The notes: generated by a model not told the origin, from the sequence alone. Counted from the first letter of the stretch, positions 8,394 through 18,652 are shown. The stretch: DNA of 64,000 nt from Gardnerella piotii (GCF_003397585.1 NZ_QJUV01000001.1:1-64000), one strand, 5' to 3'. A program made the numbers and translations.

Positions 8394-11351
8394 TTAGGCA
8401 TACATTGCAACAGAAGATGCAGCTTTGCGCTTAGCAATAAAACGCAAAACGCACTTTCTTAACTCCGAAGCAATAAGCACAACCATTGAAAGCCCAAGGC
8501 ACTCCACCCACTCCATAAAGTCGAGCGGAACTGTGCCAAACGGACCATTAAGGAATGGTATATAAATTACAGCAAGCTGCAACACTACGGAAACTGCGAT
8601 TGCACCCCAAAGCCAACGATTTGCAAACAAGCCAACAAACACGCTTTGCAAATGCGAGCGAGACGCAAGAGCATTAAGCATTTGAGCGAACACAAGAATA
8701 GTGAAGCCCATTGTGCGCGCGTGAGTCATTTGAGCAGCATGAGTTAAAACAGTTGTGGAGCGGTCTGTAAACAATCCGCCAGCCAAATGCATATCCATGC
8801 CAATCAACGTTATAGCTGCCATAATCACGCCAATAAACACAATGTCTCCCCACATTGGCTTATCAATAACGCTATCTGTAAGTCTTCGCGGACGCCTATT
8901 CATAACGTCATCCGTTTGCGGATCAACACCCATTGCGAGCGCAGGAGCCGCGTCCGTAAGCAAATTAATCCACAAAAGCTGCGTTGCGAGCAAAGGCAAA
9001 GTCACGCCTACAGAGTTTGGCTGCGTAATTCCCAAAGCGCCAGCAAACACTACGCCACCAAACACGGTGAACACTTCGCCAACATTGGAGCTAAGCAAAT
9101 ATCTCAAGAATTTACGAATATTGTCGAAAATTCCGCGACCTTCGCGCACTGCTGCAACGATTGTAGAGAAGTTATCGTCTGCCAAAATCATCTTTGCAGA
9201 TTCTTTAGTGACTTCCGTACCCGTAATGCCCATTGCAACGCCAATATCTGCCGACTTTACGGCAGGAGCATCGTTTACGCCGTCGCCAGTCATAGCAACA
9301 ATATTGCCTTGCCTTTGAAGCGAGGAAACAATCGCAAGCTTGTGTTCTGGAGCTACTCGCGCATACACGCTCACTTTGCTAATCGCATCGTCGAAAGCAA
9401 TATTGTCATCATCCCTAGAAAGCAACTCGTCAAGCTCATCGCCAGTAAGAGCATGCTCATCTTTTCCAATAATGCCAAGATCGCTAGCGATTCGAGCAGC
9501 CGTAAGCGGATGGTCGCCAGTAATCATAACAGTTCGAATTCCAGCACGATGCGCTTGAGCAACGCTATCTCGAACTTCGATTCTAGGAGGATCAATAATC
9601 GCAACCATGCCGTTCCAAATCAAATCAGATTCCAAAACGTCGCTTTGCTCGGCAACATCTGCGATTTGACCTGCAGCATTAGAAACCATGCCGCTAACTT
9701 TAGCTAAACTATCTACGCCAAGCGGCCTATATGCCATTGCAAGCGTGCGATAAGCTTCGCCAGAGAGCTTTTCCACGTTTGCAAGAATTTCTTCGCGGTC
9801 TCCTTCTGTAAGCGGACGAACAGCGCCAGCTACTGCGATTCGCGTGCAATAAGAAAGCAAAACATCTGGAGCGCCTTTTGCGCAAACAATAAGATTTCCA
9901 GAATCCGAATCGTCTTTAACAACAACAGACATGCGCTTGCGATCAGAAGTAAACGGCACTTCCGCAACGCGACTAAGATGCGCGTAACGCTTGTCTGCCT
10001 TAGTTTTGCGAGCCGCAACAATAAGCGAAACCTCGGTAGGGTCGCCAACTGGCTGCCATGCGCCAGACGATTCATTGTAGTGCAAATCGCCATCGTTTGC
10101 TAAATACCCAGATCCGAGCGCACCAATCACCTCTGTAGCTAGAGCTGGAGGAACCGCCAAATCCGCATCTAAAGAATCCAGCAAAACCATTCGTCCCTCT
10201 GGCTTATACCCACTACCCGTAAGCTGTACTTGGCCGCTAGGCGTTATAACGCGCTCAACAGTCATCTCGTTTCGAGTTAAAGTACCCGTTTTGTCGGAGC
10301 AAATAACAGATGCAGAGCCAAGAGTTTCTACAGACGAAAGCTTTTTAACAACAGCATGATGCTTTACCATGCGCTGAACGCCCAAAGCAAGAACAACCGT
10401 TAAAATAGCCGCTAAGCCTTCTGGAACAGCAGCAACAGCAAGAGAAACAGAAAGAAGCAAAGAATCTATAACGTCTTCAATAGTGTGGAAGCCTTCAAGA
10501 GCCCACATAGACGCAAGCACAACGGCTGCAATAATACACACTGCGATTCCAAGAACCTTAGATACGCGAACCATCTCTTTCTCGAGAGGCGTGGCTTCTT
10601 CTTGCGCGCTAGAAAGCATATCTGCGATTTTTCCAACCTGAGTTTTCATGCCCGTAGACGTGACGATTGCGCGGCCAGTGCCTTGCGTTACGGCAGTGCC
10701 ATTAAACACCATGTTTGTGCGGTCTGCCAAAGACTTTGGCGAAGCTAGAGTTTCTGGACGCTTGCTAACGGCAACCGATTCTCCCGTAAGGCTTGCTTCC
10801 GCAACGCGCAAAGAAGCTGCTGCAATAAGCCTTGCATCTGCAGAAACAGCATCGCCTTCGCCAAGAACCAAAATATCTCCAGGCACAACATCCGCTGTGT
10901 CTATGCGCATAACTCGCCCATCTCTAAGAACAGACGTTTGTGGAGCGCTCATTTTTGCCAGCGCCTCAACCGCTTCTTGCGCGCGCGATTCTTGAATATA
11001 GCCCAAAACTGCATTTGCTATAAGAATCACGATTATAACTATTGAGTCAAACGGCAAAACTTCGCCGCCACTTTCGCCACCATGCTGTGCGCGCTCAACA
11101 AACCATGCGATTGCGGAAATAATAGTTGCCGCTATAAGCAAGTAAACAAGCGGATCTTTAAACTGTTCGAGGAACCTTTTCCACGCTGGCGTTTTAGGAG
11201 CACCAGCTAGAGCGTTCGGGCCAAATTGCGCGAGCCTTCTAGAAGCCTCATCGCTACTTAGACCAGTAGAAACATTTACATTAAGCGCATCTGCAACACT
11301 TTGTGCGTCTTGCAATGACGGATCTTTGGATTGATCGCTTTGATCAACCAT
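8394..11351 (-). CDS. P-type cation-transporting ATPase, Ca2+ (P2A/P2B) type
   Basis: This 985-residue membrane pump should export Ca2+ or a related cation using ATP. It has the cation ATPase N-terminal domain (residues 15-70), the actuator motif TGES near 190, the phosphorylation site CSDKTGTLT near Asp 352, the nucleotide-binding KGAPD, and the hinge TGDGVNDAPAVKSADIG. The helix-4 segment AVAAVPEGLAAILT has the PEGL motif of calcium pumps. About ten membrane spans flank the cytoplasmic domains, with a C-terminal six-helix block. GGGGG precedes the ATG at 11351. Na+/K+ or Mg2+ specificity is less likely but cannot be excluded by eye. Confidence 0.92.
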   Translation of the reverse strand: MVDQSDQSKDPSLQDAQSVADALNVNVSTGLSSDEASRRLAQFGPNALAGAPKTPAWKRFLEQFKDPLVYLLIAATIISAIAWFVERAQHGGESGGEVLPFDSIVIIVILIANAVLGYIQESRAQEAVEALAKMSAPQTSVLRDGRVMRIDTADVVPGDILVLGEGDAVSADARLIAAASLRVAEASLTGESVAVSKRPETLASPKSLADRTNMVFNGTAVTQGTGRAIVTSTGMKTQVGKIADMLSSAQEEATPLEKEMVRVSKVLGIAVCIIAAVVLASMWALEGFHTIEDVIDSLLLSVSLAVAAVPEGLAAILTVVLALGVQRMVKHHAVVKKLSSVETLGSASVICSDKTGTLTRNEMTVERVITPSGQVQLTGSGYKPEGRMVLLDSLDADLAVPPALATEVIGALGSGYLANDGDLHYNESSGAWQPVGDPTEVSLIVAARKTKADKRYAHLSRVAEVPFTSDRKRMSVVVKDDSDSGNLIVCAKGAPDVLLSYCTRIAVAGAVRPLTEGDREEILANVEKLSGEAYRTLAMAYRPLGVDSLAKVSGMVSNAAGQIADVAEQSDVLESDLIWNGMVAIIDPPRIEVRDSVAQAHRAGIRTVMITGDHPLTAARIASDLGIIGKDEHALTGDELDELLSRDDDNIAFDDAISKVSVYARVAPEHKLAIVSSLQRQGNIVAMTGDGVNDAPAVKSADIGVAMGITGTEVTKESAKMILADDNFSTIVAAVREGRGIFDNIRKFLRYLLSSNVGEVFTVFGGVVFAGALGITQPNSVGVTLPLLATQLLWINLLTDAAPALAMGVDPQTDDVMNRRPRRLTDSVIDKPMWGDIVFIGVIMAAITLIGMDMHLAGGLFTDRSTTVLTHAAQMTHARTMGFTILVFAQMLNALASRSHLQSVFVGLFANRWLWGAIAVSVVLQLAVIYIPFLNGPFGTVPLDFMEWVECLGLSMVVLIASELRKCVLRFIAKRKAASSVAMYA

Positions 11352-11574
11352 ATTTTCCCCCTTGGGAGCGCCGCGGAGTAGTCAATAATCAAAATTTTTA
11401 CGCAAAGTTGACTCAAAATCTTGATTATTGCGCGGTTGTGGATTATTGCAATAACAATAATTTGCAATAATTAAGTACCGTTCTATTATGCCACATAAAG
11501 CGCCAAATACTAATGCCTCGCTGATGCAGCACCAAAGCATCGCCAATGCCTGGGGGGCATGTGAAAATAAGAAT

Positions 11575-12570
11575 ATGGCTATGAAAAAAGGACCGACCAA
11601 GGGGTCGGGTGGAAAACATCGTAACGCATTGCGCGGCAAGGGTCCTACTCCTAAGGCAGAAGACCGCGTTTACCATAAGGCTTATTTCGCTAAAAAAGCT
11701 GCGATTAAGCGCACTTTTGCAGATCCGCGTTTGGCTGCTAGACGCAGAGTAGATAAGTTGGGCACAGATAGCGATGAGTTGGTTATTGGGCGAAATGCAG
11801 CTCTTGAAGCTTTGCGCGTAGGCGTTCCTAGCACGCAGCTTTATGTTGCAAATCGCATTGAGCATGACGATCGCACTCGCGAAATCGTTAAGCTTGCTGG
11901 CATGCAAGGCTTGCGACTTTTGGAGGCAGATCGCCTGGAGATGGATCGCATTGCTCACAGCACTAATCATCAAGGCATTATATTAAAAGTTCAGCCTTAT
12001 CAATACTATTCGCTGCAAGAGCTTGTTGACCGCGCAGAAAAGAAGGCTCGCGCTATGGAGGCAGCGGATTCTGCATCCGCTCGCATTAACGCGCGACCAT
12101 TGTTTATAGCGCTAGACGGCGTTACCGATCCGCAAAATCTTGGTGCTGTTATTCGATCCGCGGCCGCTTTTGGCGCAAATGGCGTAATTTTGCCAGAGCG
12201 CAGAAGCGCATCTGTTACGGCTGCAGCTTGGAAGGTTTCTGCAGGAGCCGCAGCGCACTTGCCTGTTGCTCGAGTCGTGAACTTAAACAAGGCGATTCAA
12301 GGTTTGCGCGAGCGCGGCTGGTACGCAATTGGCCTGGATGGCGGCGGAGACAAGCTTGTTGGCGAAACTGGTTTTGAAACCGATCCGCTTGTTGTAGTTC
12401 TTGGAAGCGAAGGCAAAGGCATGAGTCGCCTAACGCGCGAAGCTTGCGATGCTATTGCTGGAATCCCAATCTCTAGCGCTGTTGAATCGCTTAACGCATC
12501 CGTTGCTGCTGGAATCAGCTTGTATGCTGTGGCTAATGCGCGTAGGCTTGCCGCTTTAAGTCAAAATTAG
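11575..12570 (+). CDS. rlmB: 23S rRNA (guanosine-2'-O-)-methyltransferase, SpoU/TrmH family
   Basis: A ~331-residue SAM-dependent methyltransferase that should modify ribose in 23S rRNA (G2251 in E. coli numbering). The three SPOUT knot motifs are present: DPQNLGAVIRSAAAFGANGV, VLGSEGKGMSRL, and ISSAVESLNASVAAGISLY. The Lys-rich N-terminus (KKGPTKGSGGKHRN) is typical of bifidobacterial members and places the start at 11575 or 11581; the in-frame extension from 11488 is not conserved in character. A separate substrate-binding domain (residues ~65-140) precedes the catalytic domain. The promoter lies in the gap shared with the divergent P-ATPase. Assignment to RlmB rather than another SpoU enzyme rests on the domain layout. 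Confidence 0.88.
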   Translation: MAMKKGPTKGSGGKHRNALRGKGPTPKAEDRVYHKAYFAKKAAIKRTFADPRLAARRRVDKLGTDSDELVIGRNAALEALRVGVPSTQLYVANRIEHDDRTREIVKLAGMQGLRLLEADRLEMDRIAHSTNHQGIILKVQPYQYYSLQELVDRAEKKARAMEAADSASARINARPLFIALDGVTDPQNLGAVIRSAAAFGANGVILPERRSASVTAAAWKVSAGAAAHLPVARVVNLNKAIQGLRERGWYAIGLDGGGDKLVGETGFETDPLVVVLGSEGKGMSRLTREACDAIAGIPISSAVESLNASVAAGISLYAVANARRLAALSQN

Positions 12571-12600
12571 CAATTGTATTGCGATTAAGAGTTAACGCTA

Positions 12601-14361
12601 ATGCGAATGCGGATTTTTAAGACACGCAATTTACGCAATCTACAAAGCTCACATAACGCGCGCACATTGGCTCTGCTTTTGGCTTTTGTTTTATACATTG
12701 CGATTATTGCAATCGTAATGTGTTTCCACGAACCTTGGTTCGACGAAGCTCAAAGCTGGCTGATTGCGCGCGATTCTCCAATCGCAAGCATTTTTAGCGT
12801 TAGACCGCATTACGAGGGTCACCCTCCTTTTTGGAATCTTTTACTTGCGATTGCAGCTAAAAGTGGCGTTCCGTACGAGTTTGGAATTAAGGGAATTCAG
12901 CTGATTTGCGCAAGCTTACTTGGCGCGTGGCTTATTTTTAAGTCGCCTTTTAAGCACGCAAGCAGCCTCGCAACTTTTCTTATTCCGTTTACTTATTTTG
13001 TTTGCTTCCAGTACGGAGTTACTTCAAGACCATACGCTTTGCTTTGCTTAAGCTTGCTAGTAGCGGCACATTGTTGGAATAGTGCGGATTCTAAGACTTC
13101 TAGTGCTTGCAAACTTGCGATTAGTCTTATGTTTATGTGCCTGCTTAGCGTGTATGGAATCGCGTTTGCTGCAGGATTTACAATTGCTTGGATTTGGCGA
13201 GTTTTTAGCAAAAATATCAGCGAAGCCTGTAGCAAAGCCTGTAGCAAAGCATGTAGCAAAACTCTTAATTTTAGCGCAATTTTTTACGCGATTAAAGCAA
13301 CAATCTCATCAAATTTGGCGCAACTTATATCTTGGGGATTAATCGCCATTTTTGGCGTTGCAAACCTTGCTCTTGCATGGCCCGCAAAAAATGCGTTCGC
13401 CACTCGCGCAACGATTGATGGCAATTCAACAATCGCAAAATGCTTCGCTTTTATATTTGTAATGCCTTCCGAAAGCATGTTTACAAGCTTTTATGGCGAT
13501 ATTTCAATGCGAAGAATGCCTTTTGACTTTTTGCCAATTGCAATATGCACGCTGTTTAGCCTTGCGATTTGGGCATTTGCAATTAGAATCGCCAAGCGCA
13601 GAAAACTTCTTGCAGTTCTTGTAATCCCTTATATCGTTCTTACAATCGTAGCTGTTCGCTATTTTACGCTTCACCACGCAGGTCTAATCTTTGTGTTTTT
13701 GCTTAGTGTGCTTTGGATAAGTCACATAAAAGAGCCGCTTAGCAGCAAAGATATTCCTGCGATTTTTGTTAAAATCGCCCCTACTAAATTCAGATTTATA
13801 AAAAACAAAGCTTTGAAAATCAACGTGCTGATTTCAATAATTCTTGCGCCAAGCCTAATTTGGAACGCGTTTGCTTGCGTAAACGACATTCTGTTTGACT
13901 ATTCGCCTTCTAGAGCTGTAGCGCAATACATATCTAGTAATCACTTGCAAAATAAGCGTTTTGTAGCATCTTGGCTACATAATTACGAGCAAGTTGACGA
14001 TAGTGGAAACGTTATTTCGCACGAAGAAGCCGACACTCACCAATATTCGTGGCTTTTAATAGGCGCAAACCCTTATTTTTCTAAGAATCTTATAGATTGT
14101 GCCTACAAAAACAAGACTTTTATAACAAACGAAAGTTCTAGCGCAAAACAGCAAGAAAAAGAGCTGGCAGCGTGCGCGGCAAAAGGCGAGCCAGAGTTTT
14201 TTGTTAGCGAATCCAACCAGCCGTGGTACTACTTCTTGGCGTTAAACTACAACATTTCGCATTACAAAGCGCATGCTGTTTCCAACGTTAAAACATCTTG
14301 GAAAGCTCTTGTTTGGGAAAGCACTGCCACTATTTACGAGCGCAAAGCACACATAAAATAG
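12601..14361 (+). CDS. Multi-pass membrane protein, GT-C glycosyltransferase-like
   Basis: A 586-residue protein with about ten hydrophobic spans. The first loop carries HEPWFDEAQSWLIAR, an acidic motif in the position where GT-C (PMT/Dol-P-sugar) glycosyltransferases hold their catalytic Asp/Glu, and HYEGHPPFW follows, resembling the conserved loop of family 39-like enzymes. The C-terminal ~150 residues look extracytoplasmic. Such enzymes move sugars from lipid carriers onto wall polymers or proteins, but the acceptor here is unknown. A cytoplasmic loop includes three ACSK repeats from a 12-base tandem repeat. The gene follows rlmB by 30 bases on the same strand and may be co-transcribed. 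Confidence 0.6.
   Translation: MRMRIFKTRNLRNLQSSHNARTLALLLAFVLYIAIIAIVMCFHEPWFDEAQSWLIARDSPIASIFSVRPHYEGHPPFWNLLLAIAAKSGVPYEFGIKGIQLICASLLGAWLIFKSPFKHASSLATFLIPFTYFVCFQYGVTSRPYALLCLSLLVAAHCWNSADSKTSSACKLAISLMFMCLLSVYGIAFAAGFTIAWIWRVFSKNISEACSKACSKACSKTLNFSAIFYAIKATISSNLAQLISWGLIAIFGVANLALAWPAKNAFATRATIDGNSTIAKCFAFIFVMPSESMFTSFYGDISMRRMPFDFLPIAICTLFSLAIWAFAIRIAKRRKLLAVLVIPYIVLTIVAVRYFTLHHAGLIFVFLLSVLWISHIKEPLSSKDIPAIFVKIAPTKFRFIKNKALKINVLISIILAPSLIWNAFACVNDILFDYSPSRAVAQYISSNHLQNKRFVASWLHNYEQVDDSGNVISHEEADTHQYSWLLIGANPYFSKNLIDCAYKNKTFITNESSSAKQQEKELAACAAKGEPEFFVSESNQPWYYFLALNYNISHYKAHAVSNVKTSWKALVWESTATIYERKAHIK
13225..13260 (+). repeat. In-frame 12-base tandem repeat inside the membrane protein gene
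   Basis: Three copies of GCCTGTAGCAAA (the third has one change) encode ACSK three times. Because the unit is a multiple of three, copy-number change would alter loop length without a frameshift. Confidence 0.9.
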
Positions 14362-14367
14362 GCAAAA

Positions 14368-14408
14368 GCGGTTGTTTAGCAATCGCTAAGCAATCGATAA
14401 ACAACCGC
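14368..14408. terminator. Inverted repeat between convergent genes
   Basis: GCGGTTGTTTA (14368-14378) and TAAACAACCGC (14398-14408) form a perfect 11-bp stem between the convergent membrane protein and nitroreductase genes. The loop and the following bases are filled with drifting copies of a GCAATCGCTAA-like unit. There is no clear T tract, so termination efficiency is uncertain. Confidence 0.6.
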
Positions 14409-14440
14409 TAAATAACCGCTAAGCAATCGCTAAACAATCG

Positions 14441-15151
14441 CTACAGCAGCTCAATCTTTGGATGCTCGGCTCTAAACTCGTTTGTGTGCGAATCGCTAGC
14501 ATACCCAAGCGCAAATCCAGTTAAAAGCTCCATGTTTTCTGGAACATCAAACTCCGCGTCTAGCGGATCTCGCCAAGTTGCCAAAACGCCAAGAGGGCAA
14601 GAGTCAACGCCTAAATCTTTAGCAGCAAGAAACAGCGTTTGCAACATAAGGCCAGCGTCCATTGCAGCAAACGGCATAAAATCACGCCTAGCTAAAACAA
14701 AGCCAATAACAGGCGCTCCAAAAGCCTCGAAATTTCTGCGCGTATGGGCGTTCCTGGCTGCAAAATCATGCCTTTCGATTCCTAAATGCGAATATAACGC
14801 TAGACCGAGTTTAGCGCTTCGCTGCTTTAAGTCGCTAGGGTACGGATTTGCAACAGGAACGTCGCCATTAGGCGCTGACTCTTGAGCAAACTGAGCGCGC
14901 TCAGATTCACTCAAACTCTTATCTTTGGCTTTAAGCATTGCATTGCACTTATCTAAATAAGCTTTTACAATGTTGTCTTTTTTGCTGCCTTGCGCAATCG
15001 CAAGCGCATAAGCCCTTGTGTTACTCCAGCTTGGCGCAAGCGAAGCGGTGTGCAATATTGACTCTAAAACGTTTTGCTCAATCGGCTTGTTTAAAAAGTC
15101 GCGTGCAGAAAACCGCTCCGATGCAAGTTTGCCAAAATCTTTGTAAGTCAT
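14441..15151 (-). CDS. Nitroreductase family flavoprotein
   Basis: A 236-residue FMN-dependent NAD(P)H oxidoreductase. Family features are the N-terminal RFSARDFLNKPIE (FMN phosphate contact RxSxRxF), SLAPSWSNTRAYAL, the mid-protein DAGLMLQTLFLAAKDLGVDSCPLG that packs on FMN, and the C-terminal LLTGFALGYA. Physiological substrates are usually quinones or flavins; nitro compounds such as nitroimidazoles are possible, but nothing here proves it. The ATG lies nine bases after the HtrA stop with only a weak ribosome site, so the gene is probably translated from the HtrA transcript. Confidence 0.88.
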   Translation of the reverse strand: MTYKDFGKLASERFSARDFLNKPIEQNVLESILHTASLAPSWSNTRAYALAIAQGSKKDNIVKAYLDKCNAMLKAKDKSLSESERAQFAQESAPNGDVPVANPYPSDLKQRSAKLGLALYSHLGIERHDFAARNAHTRRNFEAFGAPVIGFVLARRDFMPFAAMDAGLMLQTLFLAAKDLGVDSCPLGVLATWRDPLDAEFDVPENMELLTGFALGYASDSHTNEFRAEHPKIELL

Positions 15152-15160
15152 GCTATCAGT

Positions 15161-17026
15161 TTACCAAAAACCGAATGGGTCAAAAATGCCGCCGTCGTCG
15201 GAATCGTCGTCTCCGCCTCTAGGAAGCTGATCCAAAGGATCGTCGTCGTCATCCGAAGAATCGCCGCCGTCACCCTTCTGGCTCTTATTCTGGGAAGAAT
15301 CAGGCTTCTTGTTGCCGCGCTTTCTTAGCGAGCGAGGGTCTTGGCGAGTTGCACCATTAACCGCAGCTTCTTCTTGGTTAAACTTAACAGTTAAATTGAC
15401 GGTTCCGTTTCCACGAACAACCGTTATTGTTGCTTTATCTCCCAAAGCGGTAGCGCGCACAAATCCAAGCAGCGAGTAGTTGCTTGTAACCGACTTGCCA
15501 TTAAACGCTACGATTGTATCTCCAGCACGCATTCCCGCCTTTGCAGCAGGAGCACCAGGCGTTACAGACGCCACTTGAGCGCCGCCACGCGTAATGTTAT
15601 TTTGCGTTACATTTACGCTTTTAACCATAATTCCAAGAGCAACGTGCTTTACAGAACCATGCTTAATGATCTCGTTTACTACGCGCTTAACAAGGTTAGA
15701 TGGAATAGCAAAGCCGATTCCAATAGAGCCTGCTGTGCCACCTCTTGCAGAAGTTGCTGCAATAGACGAGTTAATGCCAATCACTTTCCCAGAAGCGTCG
15801 AAAGTTGGGCCGCCAGAATTACCTGGATTAATTGCTGCATCAATTTGTACAGCATTTGTAACGATTTCCGAACGACTTTGATCGTCCATAACAGAAACTG
15901 GGCGATTAAGCGCAGAAACAATGCCTGTTGTAGCAGTATCATCGTATCCAAGCGGATTTCCGATTGCCATTATTGGCTGGCCAACTGCGAGCGCGTCCGA
16001 ATCCGCAAAATCAACTGGCTTTATGCTGCTAGGCAAACCGTCTACTTTAAGCACAGCCAAATCAGTAGTTTTATCTGTTCCAACGAGCTTAGCCTTGTAA
16101 ATCTGACCGTTAGAAAGCGTTACTTGAAGCTGTTGCATGCCAGCAATAACGTGGTTGTTTGTAACAACGTGACCCTGCTTGTCGATTATTGCGCCCGAGC
16201 CTTTGCTCATGTTTTTGCTGTTGCGCGCTTGAATAGACACAACGCCGCCAGAAACGTTTTTAGCAACCGAGCGCCAATCGGGAGACTGACCGCCTTTTAC
16301 TACGGCTGTTCCTTTTGAAGGACTTTGCGCACCCACATCTGCAAGTGTTCCCGCGCCTGGAATAGGAATCAAGCCTTGAGTAAGAACAAACGCCATTACA
16401 ACAACGCACACAATTGCAGAAATAATGGACGACACAATTGCCACCATTATTGTTGAGTTTTCTTTAGATTCCGCCTTAAACCCGCGCTTTTTATAAACCA
16501 CATTTGGATTTTGGCTTGGCGATTGGCTTGGCATTTGGCTTGACGCTTGATTTGGAGCTTGATTTGAAGCTTCAGCAGGCTGACTTTCCGCGCTATTATC
16601 CGCGCTATTGTCATCGCCTAAATCGTAAGGATTGCCGAATCTAGTTCGCTTTTGCTCTCCATTTGCATTATATGGGTCGCCATATGGCAAAAATGGGGTA
16701 TCTAAATCGTTGCCATATTCTGAATTCTCATAATCACGTCTATTTGCGCTATTTGCTACACTTGCACCACTCGCGCCAATTTGCTCTTGATTTTGCAACG
16801 ATTCGCCAGAATTATTAGAATCACCGTTATTTTTATTTGCATCACTATTAGCATCGCCAGCATCTACAGGACCATACGCTCCGTATTCGGGAGCTGGTCT
16901 ATAAATCTGCTCTGGATTCACATGATTTTCCTGCGCGCTCGTTGGCTCCGATTGGCTTTGTGAAGCATTGCCATTATGCTCTTCACTAGAATCGTAGGCC
17001 TTAGAATCGTAAATATCGTCAGCCAT
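15161..17026 (-). CDS. htrA: Membrane-anchored HtrA/DegP-like serine protease with PDZ domain
   Basis: A 621-residue surface quality-control protease. Order: a ~190-residue Asn/Gln/Ser-rich cytoplasmic head, one membrane span at ~192-215 (AIVSSIISAIVCVVVMAFVL), a trypsin-like domain with the triad His in TNNHVI, Asp in TTDLAVL and Ser in GNSGGPTF, then a PDZ domain (VTPGAPAAKAGMRAGDTIVAF). The protein ends with a strikingly acidic tail (DSSDDDDD, DDDSDDGG) finishing in FDPFGFW. This is the actinobacterial HtrA layout, acting on misfolded proteins outside the membrane. AAGGAGG precedes the ATG at 17026. It leads a two-gene unit with the nitroreductase. Confidence 0.93.
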   Translation of the reverse strand: MADDIYDSKAYDSSEEHNGNASQSQSEPTSAQENHVNPEQIYRPAPEYGAYGPVDAGDANSDANKNNGDSNNSGESLQNQEQIGASGASVANSANRRDYENSEYGNDLDTPFLPYGDPYNANGEQKRTRFGNPYDLGDDNSADNSAESQPAEASNQAPNQASSQMPSQSPSQNPNVVYKKRGFKAESKENSTIMVAIVSSIISAIVCVVVMAFVLTQGLIPIPGAGTLADVGAQSPSKGTAVVKGGQSPDWRSVAKNVSGGVVSIQARNSKNMSKGSGAIIDKQGHVVTNNHVIAGMQQLQVTLSNGQIYKAKLVGTDKTTDLAVLKVDGLPSSIKPVDFADSDALAVGQPIMAIGNPLGYDDTATTGIVSALNRPVSVMDDQSRSEIVTNAVQIDAAINPGNSGGPTFDASGKVIGINSSIAATSARGGTAGSIGIGFAIPSNLVKRVVNEIIKHGSVKHVALGIMVKSVNVTQNNITRGGAQVASVTPGAPAAKAGMRAGDTIVAFNGKSVTSNYSLLGFVRATALGDKATITVVRGNGTVNLTVKFNQEEAAVNGATRQDPRSLRKRGNKKPDSSQNKSQKGDGGDSSDDDDDPLDQLPRGGDDDSDDGGIFDPFGFW

Positions 17027-17343
17027 TAATCCTCCTTAAATCTTTTACAAAGAATACTCTAATCTGATTACACAAATTCATACAAGTTAATATGCAATTA
17101 ATATGCAATTTTTACAAAATTTTGCGTTTACAATACGAGTTAAACGTGCCGCTCTTAAAATTACCTGAATATTTAGTAGTATAAATGCCGTATAAATACC
17201 ACATATAACCCATAAATTAGCTAACTATTTTTATAAAAATTATAAAAACACGTAAAATTTAACGAACGTCTGCTTGCGACTTTCCCGCGCGCAATGCCGC
17301 AACTTATGCGCGTATCGTCATACCTTCTAATAGAGTAAAAGGT

Positions 17344-18645
17344 ATGACTAATCTTATTGAACACCCACGCGGAGCAGAGCCTGGTAAGCCAGGAGATCGT
17401 AGCGAATTCTCGTTTACAACAAAAACGCGTTTAGAAAATGCGGCAGACGGCAAGGGAAAAGATGGAGCCAGATACGGCCGCACTGGCGTGATTCGCACGC
17501 CTCATGGAGATATTTGCACGCCTGCATTTGTGCCAGTTGCAACACAAGGCGCAATGAAGGCCGTGCTACCAGAATCAATCAAAGACTTGGGCGGCCAATG
17601 CATGCTTTCTAACGCATTCCACTTATATGAGCGCCCTGGTGAAGACATTTTAGACGAAGCTGGCGGTCTTGCAAAGTTTATGAACTGGGATGGTCCAACT
17701 TTTACGGATTCTGGCGGATTCCAGGTGCTTTCGCTTGGAGCGGGATTCAAAAAGACGCTTGCAATGGACGTTACTGGCATGAAGTCCGACGACGTAATCG
17801 CAGCTGGCAAAGAGCGCATGGCATTCGTTGACGAAGATGGCGTTACTTTTAAGTCTCCTCTAAACGGCTCAATTCACCGATTCAGCGCAGAAATCTCAAT
17901 GGGGATTCAGCACAAGCTTGGAGCGGATATTATGTTTGCTTTCGACGAGCTTACAACGCTTATGAACACTCGCCGCTACCAGGAGGAGTCTGTTGAGCGC
18001 ACTTTCCGATGGGCTAAGCGTTGCGTTGAAGAACACAAGCGATTGACCGAGGCACGATTAGGAAAGCCATATCAGGCGTTGTATGGAGTTGTTCAAGGCG
18101 CGAATTACGAGGATTTGCGTAGGCGCGCGGCGCAGCAGATTGCTTTGCTCGACTTTGACGGCGTTGGAATTGGCGGAGCGATTGAAAAGCGCATTATTGG
18201 AGACACTTGCGCTTGGATTTGCGATGCTATGCCAGAAAATCGCCCTCGCCACGTGCTTGGAATTGCTGCAGTAGACGACATTTTTGCTTGCGTAGAAAAC
18301 GGCGGAGATACGTTTGATTGCGTTGCCCCTGCGCGATGCGGGCGAAACGGCGCGATTTTTACTCGCCACGGACGCTACAACGTAAAGCGCGCAGAATTTA
18401 AGCACGACCAGGGACCACTTGAAGCTGGATGCGATTGCTACACTTGCACGCATTATTCGCGCATGTATGTTAGCCATTTGCTGCGCGCTAAAGAGATGAA
18501 CGGATACACGCTTGCTACGATTCACAACGAGCGATTCTTTGTTAAACTTCTAGACGACATTCGTGCGTCGATTGACGGCGGATATTTTGAAGAGTTCCGC
18601 GATGAATCGCTTGCGCACTACTACGAAAATGGCTCGCGTGGATAG
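17344..18645 (+). CDS. tgt: tRNA-guanine transglycosylase
   Basis: The 433-residue enzyme exchanges guanine 34 for queuine or preQ1 in GUN-anticodon tRNAs. Hallmarks are the nucleophile region FTDSGGFQVLSLG, MFAFDEL with the second active-site Asp, GIGG for substrate recognition, and the zinc site CDCYTCTHYSRMYVSHLL. An N-terminal extension of ~45 residues precedes the barrel. The ATG at 17344 has only AAAGG immediately upstream, too close for a normal ribosome site; a TAATAG -10-like box at 17328 suggests a very short leader. No queuosine synthesis genes are in view, so the enzyme may depend on salvaged queuine or preQ1. The 317-base gap before it (17027-17343) is AT-rich and holds the divergent promoters. 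Confidence 0.95.
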   Translation: MTNLIEHPRGAEPGKPGDRSEFSFTTKTRLENAADGKGKDGARYGRTGVIRTPHGDICTPAFVPVATQGAMKAVLPESIKDLGGQCMLSNAFHLYERPGEDILDEAGGLAKFMNWDGPTFTDSGGFQVLSLGAGFKKTLAMDVTGMKSDDVIAAGKERMAFVDEDGVTFKSPLNGSIHRFSAEISMGIQHKLGADIMFAFDELTTLMNTRRYQEESVERTFRWAKRCVEEHKRLTEARLGKPYQALYGVVQGANYEDLRRRAAQQIALLDFDGVGIGGAIEKRIIGDTCAWICDAMPENRPRHVLGIAAVDDIFACVENGGDTFDCVAPARCGRNGAIFTRHGRYNVKRAEFKHDQGPLEAGCDCYTCTHYSRMYVSHLLRAKEMNGYTLATIHNERFFVKLLDDIRASIDGGYFEEFRDESLAHYYENGSRG

Positions 18646-18652
18646 TTTGCTT

